Positions 14,887 to 22,530 of a stretch of 37,332 nt of DNA are shown piece by piece. This DNA is from Deltaproteobacteria bacterium (GTDB lineage Bacteria > Desulfobacterota > Desulfomonilia > UBA1062), in assembly GCA_029547045.1 (NCBI GenBank), contig JAKPQL010000062.1, positions 1 to 37,332 of the forward strand, in the 5' to 3' direction. Each line of letters starts with the position of its first letter. The stretch's first letter is position 1. The translations under genes were made by a program, and so were the position numbers. A model generated the notes under the pieces. That model worked only from the letters and a program-made list of their open reading frames with translations, was not told where the DNA came from and ran no database searches.

Positions 14887-15954
14887 ATGCTCGACAGACT
14901 GAAGGAGATCGAGGACCGCTACACGCAGCTCTCCGGTCTCCTTGCCGACCCAGAGGTTCTCAAGGATCCTGCACAGTACGCGACGTTCGCCAGGGAGCAC
15001 TCCTCCCTGGAGGAGATCGTTGCGCCGTACAACCGCCTCAAGCAGGTCATGGCCTCCATCGAGGAGAACGAGGCCATGCTGGCGGACCCCGATCCGGACA
15101 TGCGGGACCTCGTCAAGGCTGAGCTCGGCGCGCTCCGGGAGGAGAAGGAGCGGCTCGAGCAGCAGCTCAGGCTTCAGTTCATCCCCAAGGACCCCAACGA
15201 CGGCCGTGACGTGATCCTGGAGATCCGGGCCGGCACGGGCGGCGACGAGGCGGCGCTGTTTGCGGCCGACCTGTTCCGCATGTACAGCCGGTACGCCGAG
15301 GACAAGCGCTGGTCCGTGGAGATCCTGAGCGCCAACGAGACCGGCATCGGCGGATTCAAGGAGATCATCGCGGGCATCAAGGGAAAGGGGGCGTACTCCC
15401 GGCTCAAATACGAGAGCGGGGTGCACCGGGTCCAGCGGGTGCCGGCCACCGAGGCCAGCGGGCGCATCCACACCTCGGCGGTGACCGTGGCGGTCCTGCC
15501 CGAGGCGGAGGAGGTGGAGGTGGATATCGACCAGAACGACCTCCGCATCGACACCTTCCGGGCCTCCGGAGCGGGCGGCCAGCATGTGAACAAGACCGAG
15601 TCGGCCATCCGCATCACCCACATCCCCACGGGCATCGTGGTGTCCTGCCAGGACGAGAAGTCCCAGCACAAGAACAAGGCCAAGGCACTGCGGGTGATCC
15701 GCACCCGGATCCTGCAGAAGATGCAGGACGACCAGGCCCGCGAGATCGCGTCCCAGCGCCGCTCCCAGGTGGGAACCGGCGACCGGAGCGAGCGCATCCG
15801 CACCTACAACTTCCCCCAGGGCCGCGTGACGGACCACCGCGTCAACCTGACACTGCACAAGCTCCCCCAGATCCTCGAGGGGGACATCGACGCCATCATC
15901 GACGAACTCACCACCCACTTCCAGGCCGAGGCCCTCAAGAAGACCGGGAGCTGA
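14887..15954 (+). CDS. prfA: Peptide chain release factor 1
   Basis: A 355-residue class I release factor that reads UAA and UAG and triggers peptidyl-tRNA hydrolysis. The PAT anticodon-like tripeptide lies near 187 ([11 protein letters not shown]), and GGQ near 231 in [18 protein letters not shown] together with normal RF1 length separates it from RF2, which has SPF. The Gln of GGQ is the residue methylated by PrmC, whose gene follows after four bases. The first ~90 residues form the coiled N-terminal domain. The ATG has no strong SD, so coupling to rpmE termination 11 bases upstream is plausible. Confidence 0.97.
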   Translation: MLDRLKEIEDRYTQLSGLLADPEVLKDPAQYATFAREHSSLEEIVAPYNRLKQVMASIEENEAMLADPDPDMRDLVKAELGALREEKERLEQQLRLQFIPKDPNDGRDVILEIRAGTGGDEAALFAADLFRMYSRYAEDKRWSVEILSANETGIGGFKEIIAGIKGKGAYSRLKYESGVHRVQRVPATEASGRIHTSAVTVAVLPEAEEVEVDIDQNDLRIDTFRASGAGGQHVNKTESAIRITHIPTGIVVSCQDEKSQHKNKAKALRVIRTRILQKMQDDQAREIASQRRSQVGTGDRSERIRTYNFPQGRVTDHRVNLTLHKLPQILEGDIDAIIDELTTHFQAEALKKTGS

Positions 15955-15958
15955 GGCC

Positions 15959-16810
15959 GTGGCCCGCACCGTCAACGGCGCCCGAGCCTGGGCCCGGGGT
16001 GTCCTTGCCCCGGCGGTGGGCGACAGCGCTTCGCTGGACGCTGACCTCCTCCTCATGCACGTGCTGGGGCTGACCCGCGTGGAGATCGTGGTCCAGCGCG
16101 AACGGCCCCTGAACGATGCGGAAACGGCGGCGTACGAGGCCCTGGTGGCGCGCAGGGCCCGTCGGGAGCCCGTGGCGTACATCGTGGGGGCCAGGGAGTT
16201 CTTCGGACGCAGGTTCGCGGTCAACCCCGACGTGCTCATCCCCAGGCCCGAGACCGAGATCCTGGTGGAGCAGGCGCTCTCGCTGGCCCCGTCGGGAGCG
16301 GCAATCTTCGAGGTCGGGGTGGGCTCCGGCGCCCTGATCTGCTCCATCCTGGCCGAGCGGGACGACCTGCACGGGGCGGGCAACGACATCTGCATCCGTG
16401 CCCTGCGTGTCGCCCGGGACAACGCCCGGTGCCTCGGCGTCTCCGGGCGGCTCCTGCTCTTCGCGGGCCGCGGGTGCAGGGGGCTGGGCGGGGGCTTCCA
16501 GGTTATCGTGGCCAACCCCCCCTACATCCCGGATGCCCACGAGGATCTCCTGGACGACGACGTCAGGCTCTACGAGCCCCGGCGCGCCCTTTTCGGTGGA
16601 AAAGAAGGACTCGATATTGTACAAGAGATCATCACCGGTGCGCCTGAGGCCCTGGCCGCAGGCGGGCTGCTCCTCATGGAGGCCGGCGTGGGCCAGCAGG
16701 GCGCTGTGGAGGCCCTGGTGAAGGCCCGCAAGGGCCTCGCGGTGAAGGCCTGGGTGAAGGACCTGGCGGGCATCCCTCGGGTCGTGATCATGGAGAGGGT
16801 TCATGGATAA
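15959..16810 (+). CDS. prmC: Release factor glutamine methyltransferase
   Basis: A 283-residue SAM-dependent enzyme that methylates the GGQ glutamine of RF1 and RF2. It has the helical N-terminal RF-binding domain, VLIPRPETEILVE (about 90-102), a SAM site and the diagnostic NPPY (about 186-189). Motif I is EVGVGSGAL instead of the usual DLGTGSGAI. The strand that normally ends in an acidic GD before the NPPY strand reads FAGRGCRG, so the SAM pocket looks unusual. The start is a GTG at 15959, four bases after the prfA stop, with GGGAG just upstream. Its end overlaps murA by eight bases. Position after prfA strongly supports the assignment. Confidence 0.93.
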   Translation: MARTVNGARAWARGVLAPAVGDSASLDADLLLMHVLGLTRVEIVVQRERPLNDAETAAYEALVARRARREPVAYIVGAREFFGRRFAVNPDVLIPRPETEILVEQALSLAPSGAAIFEVGVGSGALICSILAERDDLHGAGNDICIRALRVARDNARCLGVSGRLLLFAGRGCRGLGGGFQVIVANPPYIPDAHEDLLDDDVRLYEPRRALFGGKEGLDIVQEIITGAPEALAAGGLLLMEAGVGQQGAVEALVKARKGLAVKAWVKDLAGIPRVVIMERVHG

Positions 16811-18068
16811 GTTCATCATCTACGGGGGGAATCCCCTCAGGGGTCGTGTCAGGATCTCGGGCTCCAAGAACGCGGCGCTGCCCATCCTGTGCTCGTCCAT
16901 CCTTTCGGGCGGGGTCTGCACCTACACCAACGTGCCCGACCTGGACGACATCTCCACCGTCTGCAAGGTGCTCGAGCAGCTGGGCGTGGTGCCGGAGAAG
17001 ACGGGGAAGAACAGTCTCAGGCTCCATCCGCAGAACATCACCTCCCATGAAGCACCCTACGACCTGGTCAAGAAGATGCGGGCCTCCATCCTCGTCCTGG
17101 GGCCGCTGCTGGCACGGTTAGGCCGCGCAAAGGTGTCCCTGCCCGGCGGGTGCGCCATCGGGGTGCGGCCCATCGACATGCACCTCAAGGCCTTTGCAAA
17201 GATGGGCGCCGAGATCGACCTGTCCCACGGGTACGTCGTGGCACGCGCCGACAAACTCAGGGGGACCAGGATCGTGTTCGACAACACCACGGTGGGCGGC
17301 ACGGAGAACGTCATGATGGCAGCCTGCCTGGCCGAGGGGACCACCGTCATCGAAGGCGCGGCCAAGGAGCCCGAGGTAACGGATCTGGCCGGGGTGTTGA
17401 CCGCCATGGGGGCGCAGATCCAGGGCGCCGGCGAGAGCACCATGGTCATCGAGGGCGTGAAGTCCCTGTCCGGAACGACCTACGAGGTGATCCCGGACCG
17501 TATCGAGACCGGCACCTTCCTGGTGGCCGCGGGCATCACGAAGGGCAGGGTCACCATCGAGGGAGGCAGGGCCGCGCATGTCACCGCGGTCATCGAGAAG
17601 CTCATGGACATGGGGCTCTCCATCTCCGAGGGGCAAGGCGGCCTCATCGAGGTGGATGGGGGCTGCGACCTGAAGCCCGTGCACGTGGAGACCGTCCCCT
17701 ATCCGGGCTTCCCCACGGACATGCAGGCCCAGATCATGGCCCTGTCCTGTGTGGCGCAGGGTGCATCGAGCATCACCGAGAACATCTTCGAAAACCGGTT
17801 CATGCACGTGCCCGAGCTCGTGCGCATGGGCGCGGTCCTGGACGAGAAGGGCAGGACCGTGCTCGTGCAGGGCATTGAGCGCTTCCAGGGCGCGTCGGTC
17901 ATGGCCACGGACCTCAGGGCATCGGCCAGCCTTGTCCTGGCGGGCCTGAATGCCCTCGGGTACACCGAGGTCCGCAGGATCTACCACCTCGACCGCGGCT
18001 ACGAGGGCCTGGACGCCAAGCTCACCGCCCTGGGGGCGCGCGTGACCAGGGAGAAAGGCGGACTCTAG
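16803..18068 (+). CDS. murA: UDP-N-acetylglucosamine 1-carboxyvinyltransferase MurA
   Basis: A 421-residue cytosolic enzyme that transfers enolpyruvate from PEP to UDP-GlcNAc, the first committed step of peptidoglycan synthesis. Lys22 and Asn23 lie in SGSKNAALP. The active-site loop [16 protein letters not shown] carries Cys117, the residue alkylated by fosfomycin; because it is Cys and not Asp, the enzyme is predicted to be fosfomycin sensitive. The catalytic Asp lies in [12 protein letters not shown]. It is full length. The ATG lies inside the 3' end of prmC (overlap ATGGATAA), and the TAG is immediately followed by the hisD ATG. Confidence 0.97.
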   Translation: MDKFIIYGGNPLRGRVRISGSKNAALPILCSSILSGGVCTYTNVPDLDDISTVCKVLEQLGVVPEKTGKNSLRLHPQNITSHEAPYDLVKKMRASILVLGPLLARLGRAKVSLPGGCAIGVRPIDMHLKAFAKMGAEIDLSHGYVVARADKLRGTRIVFDNTTVGGTENVMMAACLAEGTTVIEGAAKEPEVTDLAGVLTAMGAQIQGAGESTMVIEGVKSLSGTTYEVIPDRIETGTFLVAAGITKGRVTIEGGRAAHVTAVIEKLMDMGLSISEGQGGLIEVDGGCDLKPVHVETVPYPGFPTDMQAQIMALSCVAQGASSITENIFENRFMHVPELVRMGAVLDEKGRTVLVQGIERFQGASVMATDLRASASLVLAGLNALGYTEVRRIYHLDRGYEGLDAKLTALGARVTREKGGL

Positions 18069-19370
18069 ATGATCACCATCAGCACGGACGCACAGGACTG
18101 GAGGGCCGAGCTGGCAGCGCTGCTCGAGCGCAAGGACGCGGTGAGAGAAGACGTGGACACCGCGGTGCGGCTGATCCTCGACGACGTGAAGCGCCGGGGC
18201 GACGAGGCCCTGTTCGAGTACACCAGGACCTTTGACGGCTACGACCCGGCTTCAAGCGGTATCGCGTTCGAGGCGGACGAGATCGGGCGCGCCTATCGGG
18301 AAGCCCCGGCCGAGATGGTGGAGGCGCTCACCGTCGCGGCCCGGCGCATCGAGGCCTTCCATGAGCAACAGAAGGAGCGGTCCTGGTTCGTCACCGAGGA
18401 TACGGGCACCGTGCTCGGCCAGAAGGTGACCCCGGTGGACAGCGCGGGGATCTACGTGCCCGGAGGGTTGAACGCCTTTCCCTCCACGGTGCTCATGAAC
18501 GTCATCCCGGCTAAAATAGCCGGGGTACAGGCCATCACGGTGGTGTCTCCCACCCCGGGCGGCAGGACGAGCCAGGCCCTGCTCGCGGCCGCGCACATAG
18601 CCGGGGTGGAGCGGATCTACCGCATCGGCGGCGCCCAGGCCGTGGCAGCGCTGGCCTACGGCACCCGCAGCGTGCCACGGACCGACAAGGTGGTGGGCCC
18701 GGGCAATATCTACGTGGCCCATGCCAAGCGCCTCCTCCAGGGGGTCATCGGCATCGACTCCTTTGCCGGACCCTCCGAGATCCTCGTGGTGGCGGACGAT
18801 GGCGCCGACCCCCGGATCATCGCCCTCGACCTGCTCTCCCAGGCCGAGCACGACCCCAGGGCCTCGTCCATCCTCCTCACGCCGTCGGCCTCCCTCGCCC
18901 AGAGGGTCCGGTCGTCCCTGCATGAGGCCGTGGAGTCCCTTCCCCGCAGGGAGACCGCGCTCAAGGCCCTGGACGGCCACGGCGCCTGCATCGTGACCCG
19001 CGACCTGGACGAGGCCATCGCCGTGGCCAACGAGGTGGCGCCCGAGCACCTGGAGCTCATGCTGGCGGACGCCTGGGAGCGCCTCGGCCAGATACGGAAC
19101 GCCGGTGCGGTCTTCCTCGGATACCTGACGCCCGAGGCCATCGGCGACTACGTGGCAGGTCCCAACCACACCCTGCCCACTGGATCCACGGCCAGGTTTT
19201 CCTCGCCGCTGGGGGTGTACGACTTCACCAAGCGCACCTCGGTGATCGCCTTCTCCCGGCAGGCCCTGGGGGAAGCGGGGCCCATGGCCGTGCGCATCGC
19301 GCGGGCCGAAGACCTGGAGGCGCATGCACGATCTGTCCTGTGCCGTCTCGACGAACAGGATCCTCGCTAG
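18069..19370 (+). CDS. hisD: Histidinol dehydrogenase
   Basis: A 433-residue NAD- and zinc-dependent enzyme for the last two oxidation steps of histidine synthesis (histidinol to histidine). The family block PGGLNAFPSTVLMN is near 140. The zinc ligands Gln and His are in LSQAEHDPRASS (about 255-262), the zinc Asp is in AIGDYVAGPNHTLPTG, and the last zinc His is in EAHARSVLCRL at the C-terminus. The catalytic Glu-His pair is in VAPEHLEL. The ATG abuts the murA stop with no spacer. No other his gene is in the window, so it sits outside a his operon. Its last 47 bases overlap the CCA-type gene. Confidence 0.96.
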   Translation: MITISTDAQDWRAELAALLERKDAVREDVDTAVRLILDDVKRRGDEALFEYTRTFDGYDPASSGIAFEADEIGRAYREAPAEMVEALTVAARRIEAFHEQQKERSWFVTEDTGTVLGQKVTPVDSAGIYVPGGLNAFPSTVLMNVIPAKIAGVQAITVVSPTPGGRTSQALLAAAHIAGVERIYRIGGAQAVAALAYGTRSVPRTDKVVGPGNIYVAHAKRLLQGVIGIDSFAGPSEILVVADDGADPRIIALDLLSQAEHDPRASSILLTPSASLAQRVRSSLHEAVESLPRRETALKALDGHGACIVTRDLDEAIAVANEVAPEHLELMLADAWERLGQIRNAGAVFLGYLTPEAIGDYVAGPNHTLPTGSTARFSSPLGVYDFTKRTSVIAFSRQALGEAGPMAVRIARAEDLEAHARSVLCRLDEQDPR

Positions 19371-20625
19371 GATCCTCCCTGTCCTTCCCGCAGGCACCCA
19401 TCTCGTGGGCGGGTGCGTCCGCGACCTCCTCCTGGGCGTGGAGCCCTCGGACTTCGACCTGGTGGCCTCGCACCCGTCCATGGAGGTGGCATCACGGATC
19501 AGGGACGCCGTGGGCGGCACGGCATTCTGTATCGACCGGGAACGGGGCGTGGCCCGGGTGGCGATCGAGAGGGGGGGCATCCTCATCGACGTGTCGCCGC
19601 TGCGCGGCGGGGACATCTCGCAGGACCTGCGCCTGCGGGACATCACCATCAATGCCATGGCCTGCCCGCCGGACGGACACAGGCTCATCGATCCCTTGGA
19701 CGGCATCCAGGACCTCTCAAGCGGTATCATCCGGCTCATCTCCGAGCAGAACCTGCTGGACGATCCCTTGCGCGGGCTCCGCTGCCTGCGGTTTGCCGTG
19801 CAGCTGGGGTTCGTGGTGGAACCACACACCATGGAGCTGGTGAGGCTGCATGCCGGCACCCTGTCCAAGGTGGCGGCCGAGCGCATCAAGCAGGAGGTGT
19901 TCAAGGCCCTTTCCACGGACCGGTGCCTCGAGTTCTTCTCCCTGCTGCAGTCGAGCGGCCATGACCGTGAGATCTTCTCCGTGGCCGCTGGTGGTGCAGG
20001 AGCCGCCCTGGAGTCGTGCAGGCGTGCGGAGCGGTTCATGCACGAGGCCCCGGAACATCTGCCGGGGATCACGGACGCCTTCCCGGAGGAGCTGGAGCAC
20101 GGCATGACGCGGGGCGCGGCGCTGCTTCTCGCCGCATACCTCGCCTCAGGGGCGCACGATCCCGCCGGGCAGTGCCTGGACAGGCTGGCGCCCTCTGCGA
20201 GGCTCAGGCAGACCATCCGGGACGCCGTTGCCGGGGCGCGGGCCGTGTCCCGCATGCCCTTGCTCCCCGCTCCCGCGCCGCGGGACATGCACCGGGTCCT
20301 GGCGGACTTTGAGGGGTGCGTGCCGGAGATGCTGGTCCTGGCCATGTCCCTGGCCCGTGGGGACCGGCCGGGCGCCACTGCATCGTCCATGGCCAGGGCC
20401 TGCACGGCGATCTGGCGGCATTACCGGGATTGCTACCTCCCCCAGAGGGCTCACCCGCTGCTCACGGGCTCAGACATCGCCTGCGCCCTGGGCGTGGCAC
20501 CCGGGCCGCGCATCGGCGAGCTGCTCCGGGAGGTGGAGGAGGCCCGGGCCGAAGGGCTCATCGAAACCGCAGGAGATGCGTTTGCGTATCTGCGAGCCCG
20601 GACGGACCCCGTTCCGGGGTCGTGA
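19324..20625 (+). CDS. CCA-type tRNA nucleotidyltransferase / poly(A) polymerase family protein
   Basis: A 433-residue class II nucleotidyltransferase. The head domain (about 1-140) has LVGGCVRD (Gly29-Gly30, Arg33) and the metal pair Asp43/Asp45 in SDFDLV, then RDITINAMA. The neck motif is DDPLRGLRCLRFAVQLGF, matching the EDxxR nucleotide-selecting helix with Glu changed to Asp, followed by the RNA-binding helices with VAAERIKQEVF. The C-terminal LLTGSDIACALGVAPGPRIG is the family's tail domain. No clear HD phosphohydrolase motif is present between them. The protein may add all of CCA, only CC or A, or poly(A); the sequence alone does not decide. The ATG at 19324 has GGAGG three bases upstream and overlaps hisD by 47 bases. 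Confidence 0.9.
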   Translation: MHDLSCAVSTNRILARILPVLPAGTHLVGGCVRDLLLGVEPSDFDLVASHPSMEVASRIRDAVGGTAFCIDRERGVARVAIERGGILIDVSPLRGGDISQDLRLRDITINAMACPPDGHRLIDPLDGIQDLSSGIIRLISEQNLLDDPLRGLRCLRFAVQLGFVVEPHTMELVRLHAGTLSKVAAERIKQEVFKALSTDRCLEFFSLLQSSGHDREIFSVAAGGAGAALESCRRAERFMHEAPEHLPGITDAFPEELEHGMTRGAALLLAAYLASGAHDPAGQCLDRLAPSARLRQTIRDAVAGARAVSRMPLLPAPAPRDMHRVLADFEGCVPEMLVLAMSLARGDRPGATASSMARACTAIWRHYRDCYLPQRAHPLLTGSDIACALGVAPGPRIGELLREVEEARAEGLIETAGDAFAYLRARTDPVPGS

Positions 20626-20693
20626 GCGCGCCCTGAGCCCGGAGGTCGCTTTGTCCTTTTCCATTGCAGGGGTTTTTGGTATAGGTGATGGTC

Positions 20694-21293
20694 ATGAAGG
20701 TTGAATCCTGGATGGTCAGGGAGGTTGTCACCATCCGGAGCAAGGCCGACATCAAGGAGGCCTTGACCGTGATGAAGAAGCACTCGGTGCGCCATCTCCC
20801 CGTGGTGGACAACGGCGCCCTCGTGGGTCTGGTGACACTCGGGGATCTCAAGCAGGCCATCATCGCCGCCATGATCGAACAGCTCAAGGTCGAGGACGTG
20901 ATGGTCCGCGAACCCTATACCATCACCCGGGAAACCACCCTGGAGAAGGCCGCCCAGATCATCTACGAGAACCGCATCGGCTGCCTGCCCGTATTGGAAG
21001 AGGGTTCCCTCGTGGGCATTCTCACCGTGAACGACATCCTCAAGGCCTTCATCGACATCATGGGCGTGCTCAAGGGCGGCAGCAGGATCGATGTCATCCT
21101 CAAGGGCGTGCACGGCTCCTTCGACGAGGTGGTCTCCATCATCGAGGCCAAGGGGGGCTACATCATCAGCGCGGGCATGACCATGAACGGTGAGGAGAAC
21201 GTCCACCACTTCCGCATCTCGGGCGGTGATCCCCCTGAGATCGCCCGGGAGCTCACGAGCATGGGCTACCGGGGCGTCAAGGTCATCGACTGA
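20694..21293 (+). CDS. CBS-pair plus ACT-like regulatory protein (AcuB-like)
   Basis: A 199-residue cytosolic protein with two CBS motifs (about 7-60 and 70-125), each with the HLPVVD/CLPVLE strand followed by LVGLVTLGDL or LVGILTVNDI, and an ACT-like C-terminal domain (about 130-199). CBS pairs bind adenosine nucleotides and ACT domains bind amino acids, so this is probably an energy or metabolite sensor. AcuB of Bacillus has the same architecture but its partner is uncertain. I take the ATG at 20694; an in-frame GTG at 20685 is possible. A TATAGG (20680-20685) lies eight bases before the ATG with only a weak TTTTCC 17 bases further up. The 3' end overlaps the convergent DUF167 gene by 28 bases. 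Confidence 0.88.
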   Translation: MKVESWMVREVVTIRSKADIKEALTVMKKHSVRHLPVVDNGALVGLVTLGDLKQAIIAAMIEQLKVEDVMVREPYTITRETTLEKAAQIIYENRIGCLPVLEEGSLVGILTVNDILKAFIDIMGVLKGGSRIDVILKGVHGSFDEVVSIIEAKGGYIISAGMTMNGEENVHHFRISGGDPPEIARELTSMGYRGVKVID

Positions 21294-21574
21294 CCCGTCA
21301 GGGCCATAGCCACGTCCTCGGGGCAGGCCCCGTCGATCTCAACCAGCTTGTTCCTCCCCCGCTCCCCCTGGAGGATGCGGATCCGCGACTTTGCCACGGA
21401 AAGCCGCTTGGAAAGGAACTTGATGAGGGCCTCGTTGGCCCTGCCCTCAATGGCAGGGGCGTTCAGCCGGATGATGAGCGCGTCGTTCCTGACGTCGCCG
21501 GCGCCTTCCCGGGATGCATTGGGCTGGACCCTCAGGTTCAGCAGGGTTGAGCCTGCCCTTCCCTCACACCACAT
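21266..21574 (-). CDS. DUF167 (YggU-family) protein
   Basis: A 102-residue small cytosolic protein. The family pattern is clear: LRVQPNASREG near the start, then LNAPAIEGRANEALIKFLSK and ILQGERGRNKLVEIDG. The function of the family is unknown. The ATG has AGGGGA directly upstream, and the gene overlaps the end of divIVA by 11 bases, so it is the third gene of yggT-divIVA-DUF167. In other genomes YggU genes also sit near yggT. Its stop lies inside the 3' end of the CBS-ACT gene on the opposite strand. Confidence 0.9.
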   Translation of the reverse strand: MWCEGRAGSTLLNLRVQPNASREGAGDVRNDALIIRLNAPAIEGRANEALIKFLSKRLSVAKSRIRILQGERGRNKLVEIDGACPEDVAMALTGQSMTLTPR

Positions 21575-22097
21575 TCCCCTGGTCCCGATTCCCCTGGGTG
21601 CGGATCCAGGCCTGGTACGACTCCAGGGTGGAGGTGAGCTCGGACATGAGGGAGGCGCGCTTGTCCCTCACATCTGACAGGCCCCGTTCCAGCTCCTGCT
21701 TCGTGCGCTCCGCTTCCCGGAGTATCTCCCGGGCCTTCTGCATGGCCTGGCTCTGCAGTTCCTGGGCCCGCTGCTCCGCTTCCCGGAGCTTCTGGCCCGC
21801 TGCCTGCTGGGTCTCGGAGGCCTTCCTCTCCGCCTCGGCCAGGACATCCTTTGCTTCGAGCTCCGCGCGCCTCATGCGCTCTTCCGAGAACTGCTTCACG
21901 GTCAGGAAGAGGTCCTCCATGTCCTTCTGCCGCCGCTTGGCTGCCTCCACCTCGCCCTTGAGCAGGGAGTTCTCCTCGATGAGCAGCTCCATGTCCTCGG
22001 CCATGTCCAGCAGAAAGGCGATGACCTCGTTCCTGTCGAACCCGGAGAGCCTCGTCTTGAACCGCTGCTCACGGATCATGTCGGGAGACAGCTTCAT
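21564..22097 (-). CDS. DivIVA-domain protein
   Basis: A 177-residue coiled-coil protein. The first ~35 residues carry the DivIVA membrane-binding and polar-targeting motif (RLSGFDRNEVIAFLLDMAEDMELL), followed by a nearly uninterrupted Glu/Lys/Arg/Ala-rich coiled coil to about residue 150. DivIVA proteins recognise curved membrane and recruit division, growth or chromosome-anchoring partners; in proteobacterial-type genomes their role is less clear. The ATG at 22097 overlaps the yggT stop (ATGA), so the two are translationally coupled. A longer in-frame extension upstream is just the yggT gene in another frame. Confidence 0.9.
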   Translation of the reverse strand: MKLSPDMIREQRFKTRLSGFDRNEVIAFLLDMAEDMELLIEENSLLKGEVEAAKRRQKDMEDLFLTVKQFSEERMRRAELEAKDVLAEAERKASETQQAAGQKLREAEQRAQELQSQAMQKAREILREAERTKQELERGLSDVRDKRASLMSELTSTLESYQAWIRTQGNRDQGNVV

Positions 22098-22405
22098 CCG
22101 ATACCCCCTTTCAGCCTCGCCCCGGTCTCGATGATGGTCCTGGCCAGGGCGTATCTGAGGAACACGATGGCAGCGATGACGATGATGGGAGAGAAGTCGA
22201 TGCCCCCCGCCGACAGGGGGAGCCGGGCCCGTATCCAGGAAAAGACAGGGTACGTGGCGGCCCTGAGGAAGCGCACGATGGGGTTGTACGGGTCCGGGTT
22301 CACCCATGAGATGAGGGCGCCGATGATGACGACCCACATGTAGATGTTCAGGAGGATATCCACGACTGTGCCCAGTCCGATGAGAATATTGCCAAGGATA
22401 TACAT
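22094..22405 (-). CDS. YggT-family membrane protein
   Basis: A 103-residue integral membrane protein with two hydrophobic segments (about 5-35 and 70-90) separated by the family loop ISWVNPDPYNPIVRFL and YPVFSWIR. YggT proteins occur beside divIVA or sepF in many bacteria and are linked to division or osmotic stress; the mechanism is unsettled. A strong SD (GAGGAGGGGGAGC) precedes the ATG at 22405. It is first in the yggT-divIVA-DUF167 unit and divergent from smc. Confidence 0.9.
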   Translation of the reverse strand: MYILGNILIGLGTVVDILLNIYMWVVIIGALISWVNPDPYNPIVRFLRAATYPVFSWIRARLPLSAGGIDFSPIIVIAAIVFLRYALARTIIETGARLKGGIG

Positions 22406-22427
22406 GCTCCCCCTCCTCTGTCTTCCC

Positions 22428-22456
22428 TATTTGCCGATTTGAGGCTCAGAATGCAA
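22428..22456 (-). promoter_or_regulatory. Possible yggT promoter
   Basis: On the minus strand TTGCAT (22456-22451), a 17-base spacer and CAAATA (22433-22428), about 25 bases upstream of the yggT ATG. The match is moderate. Confidence 0.3.
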
Positions 22457-22494
22457 GGGATTTTCGCGCGTTCCACAGGCCCGGTGACGGGCCC

Positions 22495-22523
22495 TTGCAG
22501 CCGGCGGAAAGCTCTGCTAAAGC
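22495..22523 (+). promoter_or_regulatory. Possible smc promoter next to the start codon
   Basis: TTGCAG (22495-22500), a 17-base spacer and TAAAGC (22518-22523); the smc GTG follows after seven bases. Both boxes are weak individually. The position would make the smc message nearly leaderless. Confidence 0.25.
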
Positions 22524-22530
22524 TTGGGGT

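Noticed and set aside
14776..16515. 579-codon open frame on the minus strand
   Set aside because: It covers rpmE, prfA and prmC on the other strand and has no recognisable motif.
18252..20405. 717-codon open frame on the minus strand
   Set aside because: It lies opposite hisD and the CCA-type gene, both with intact catalytic motifs. The translation is Arg/Ser-rich noise.
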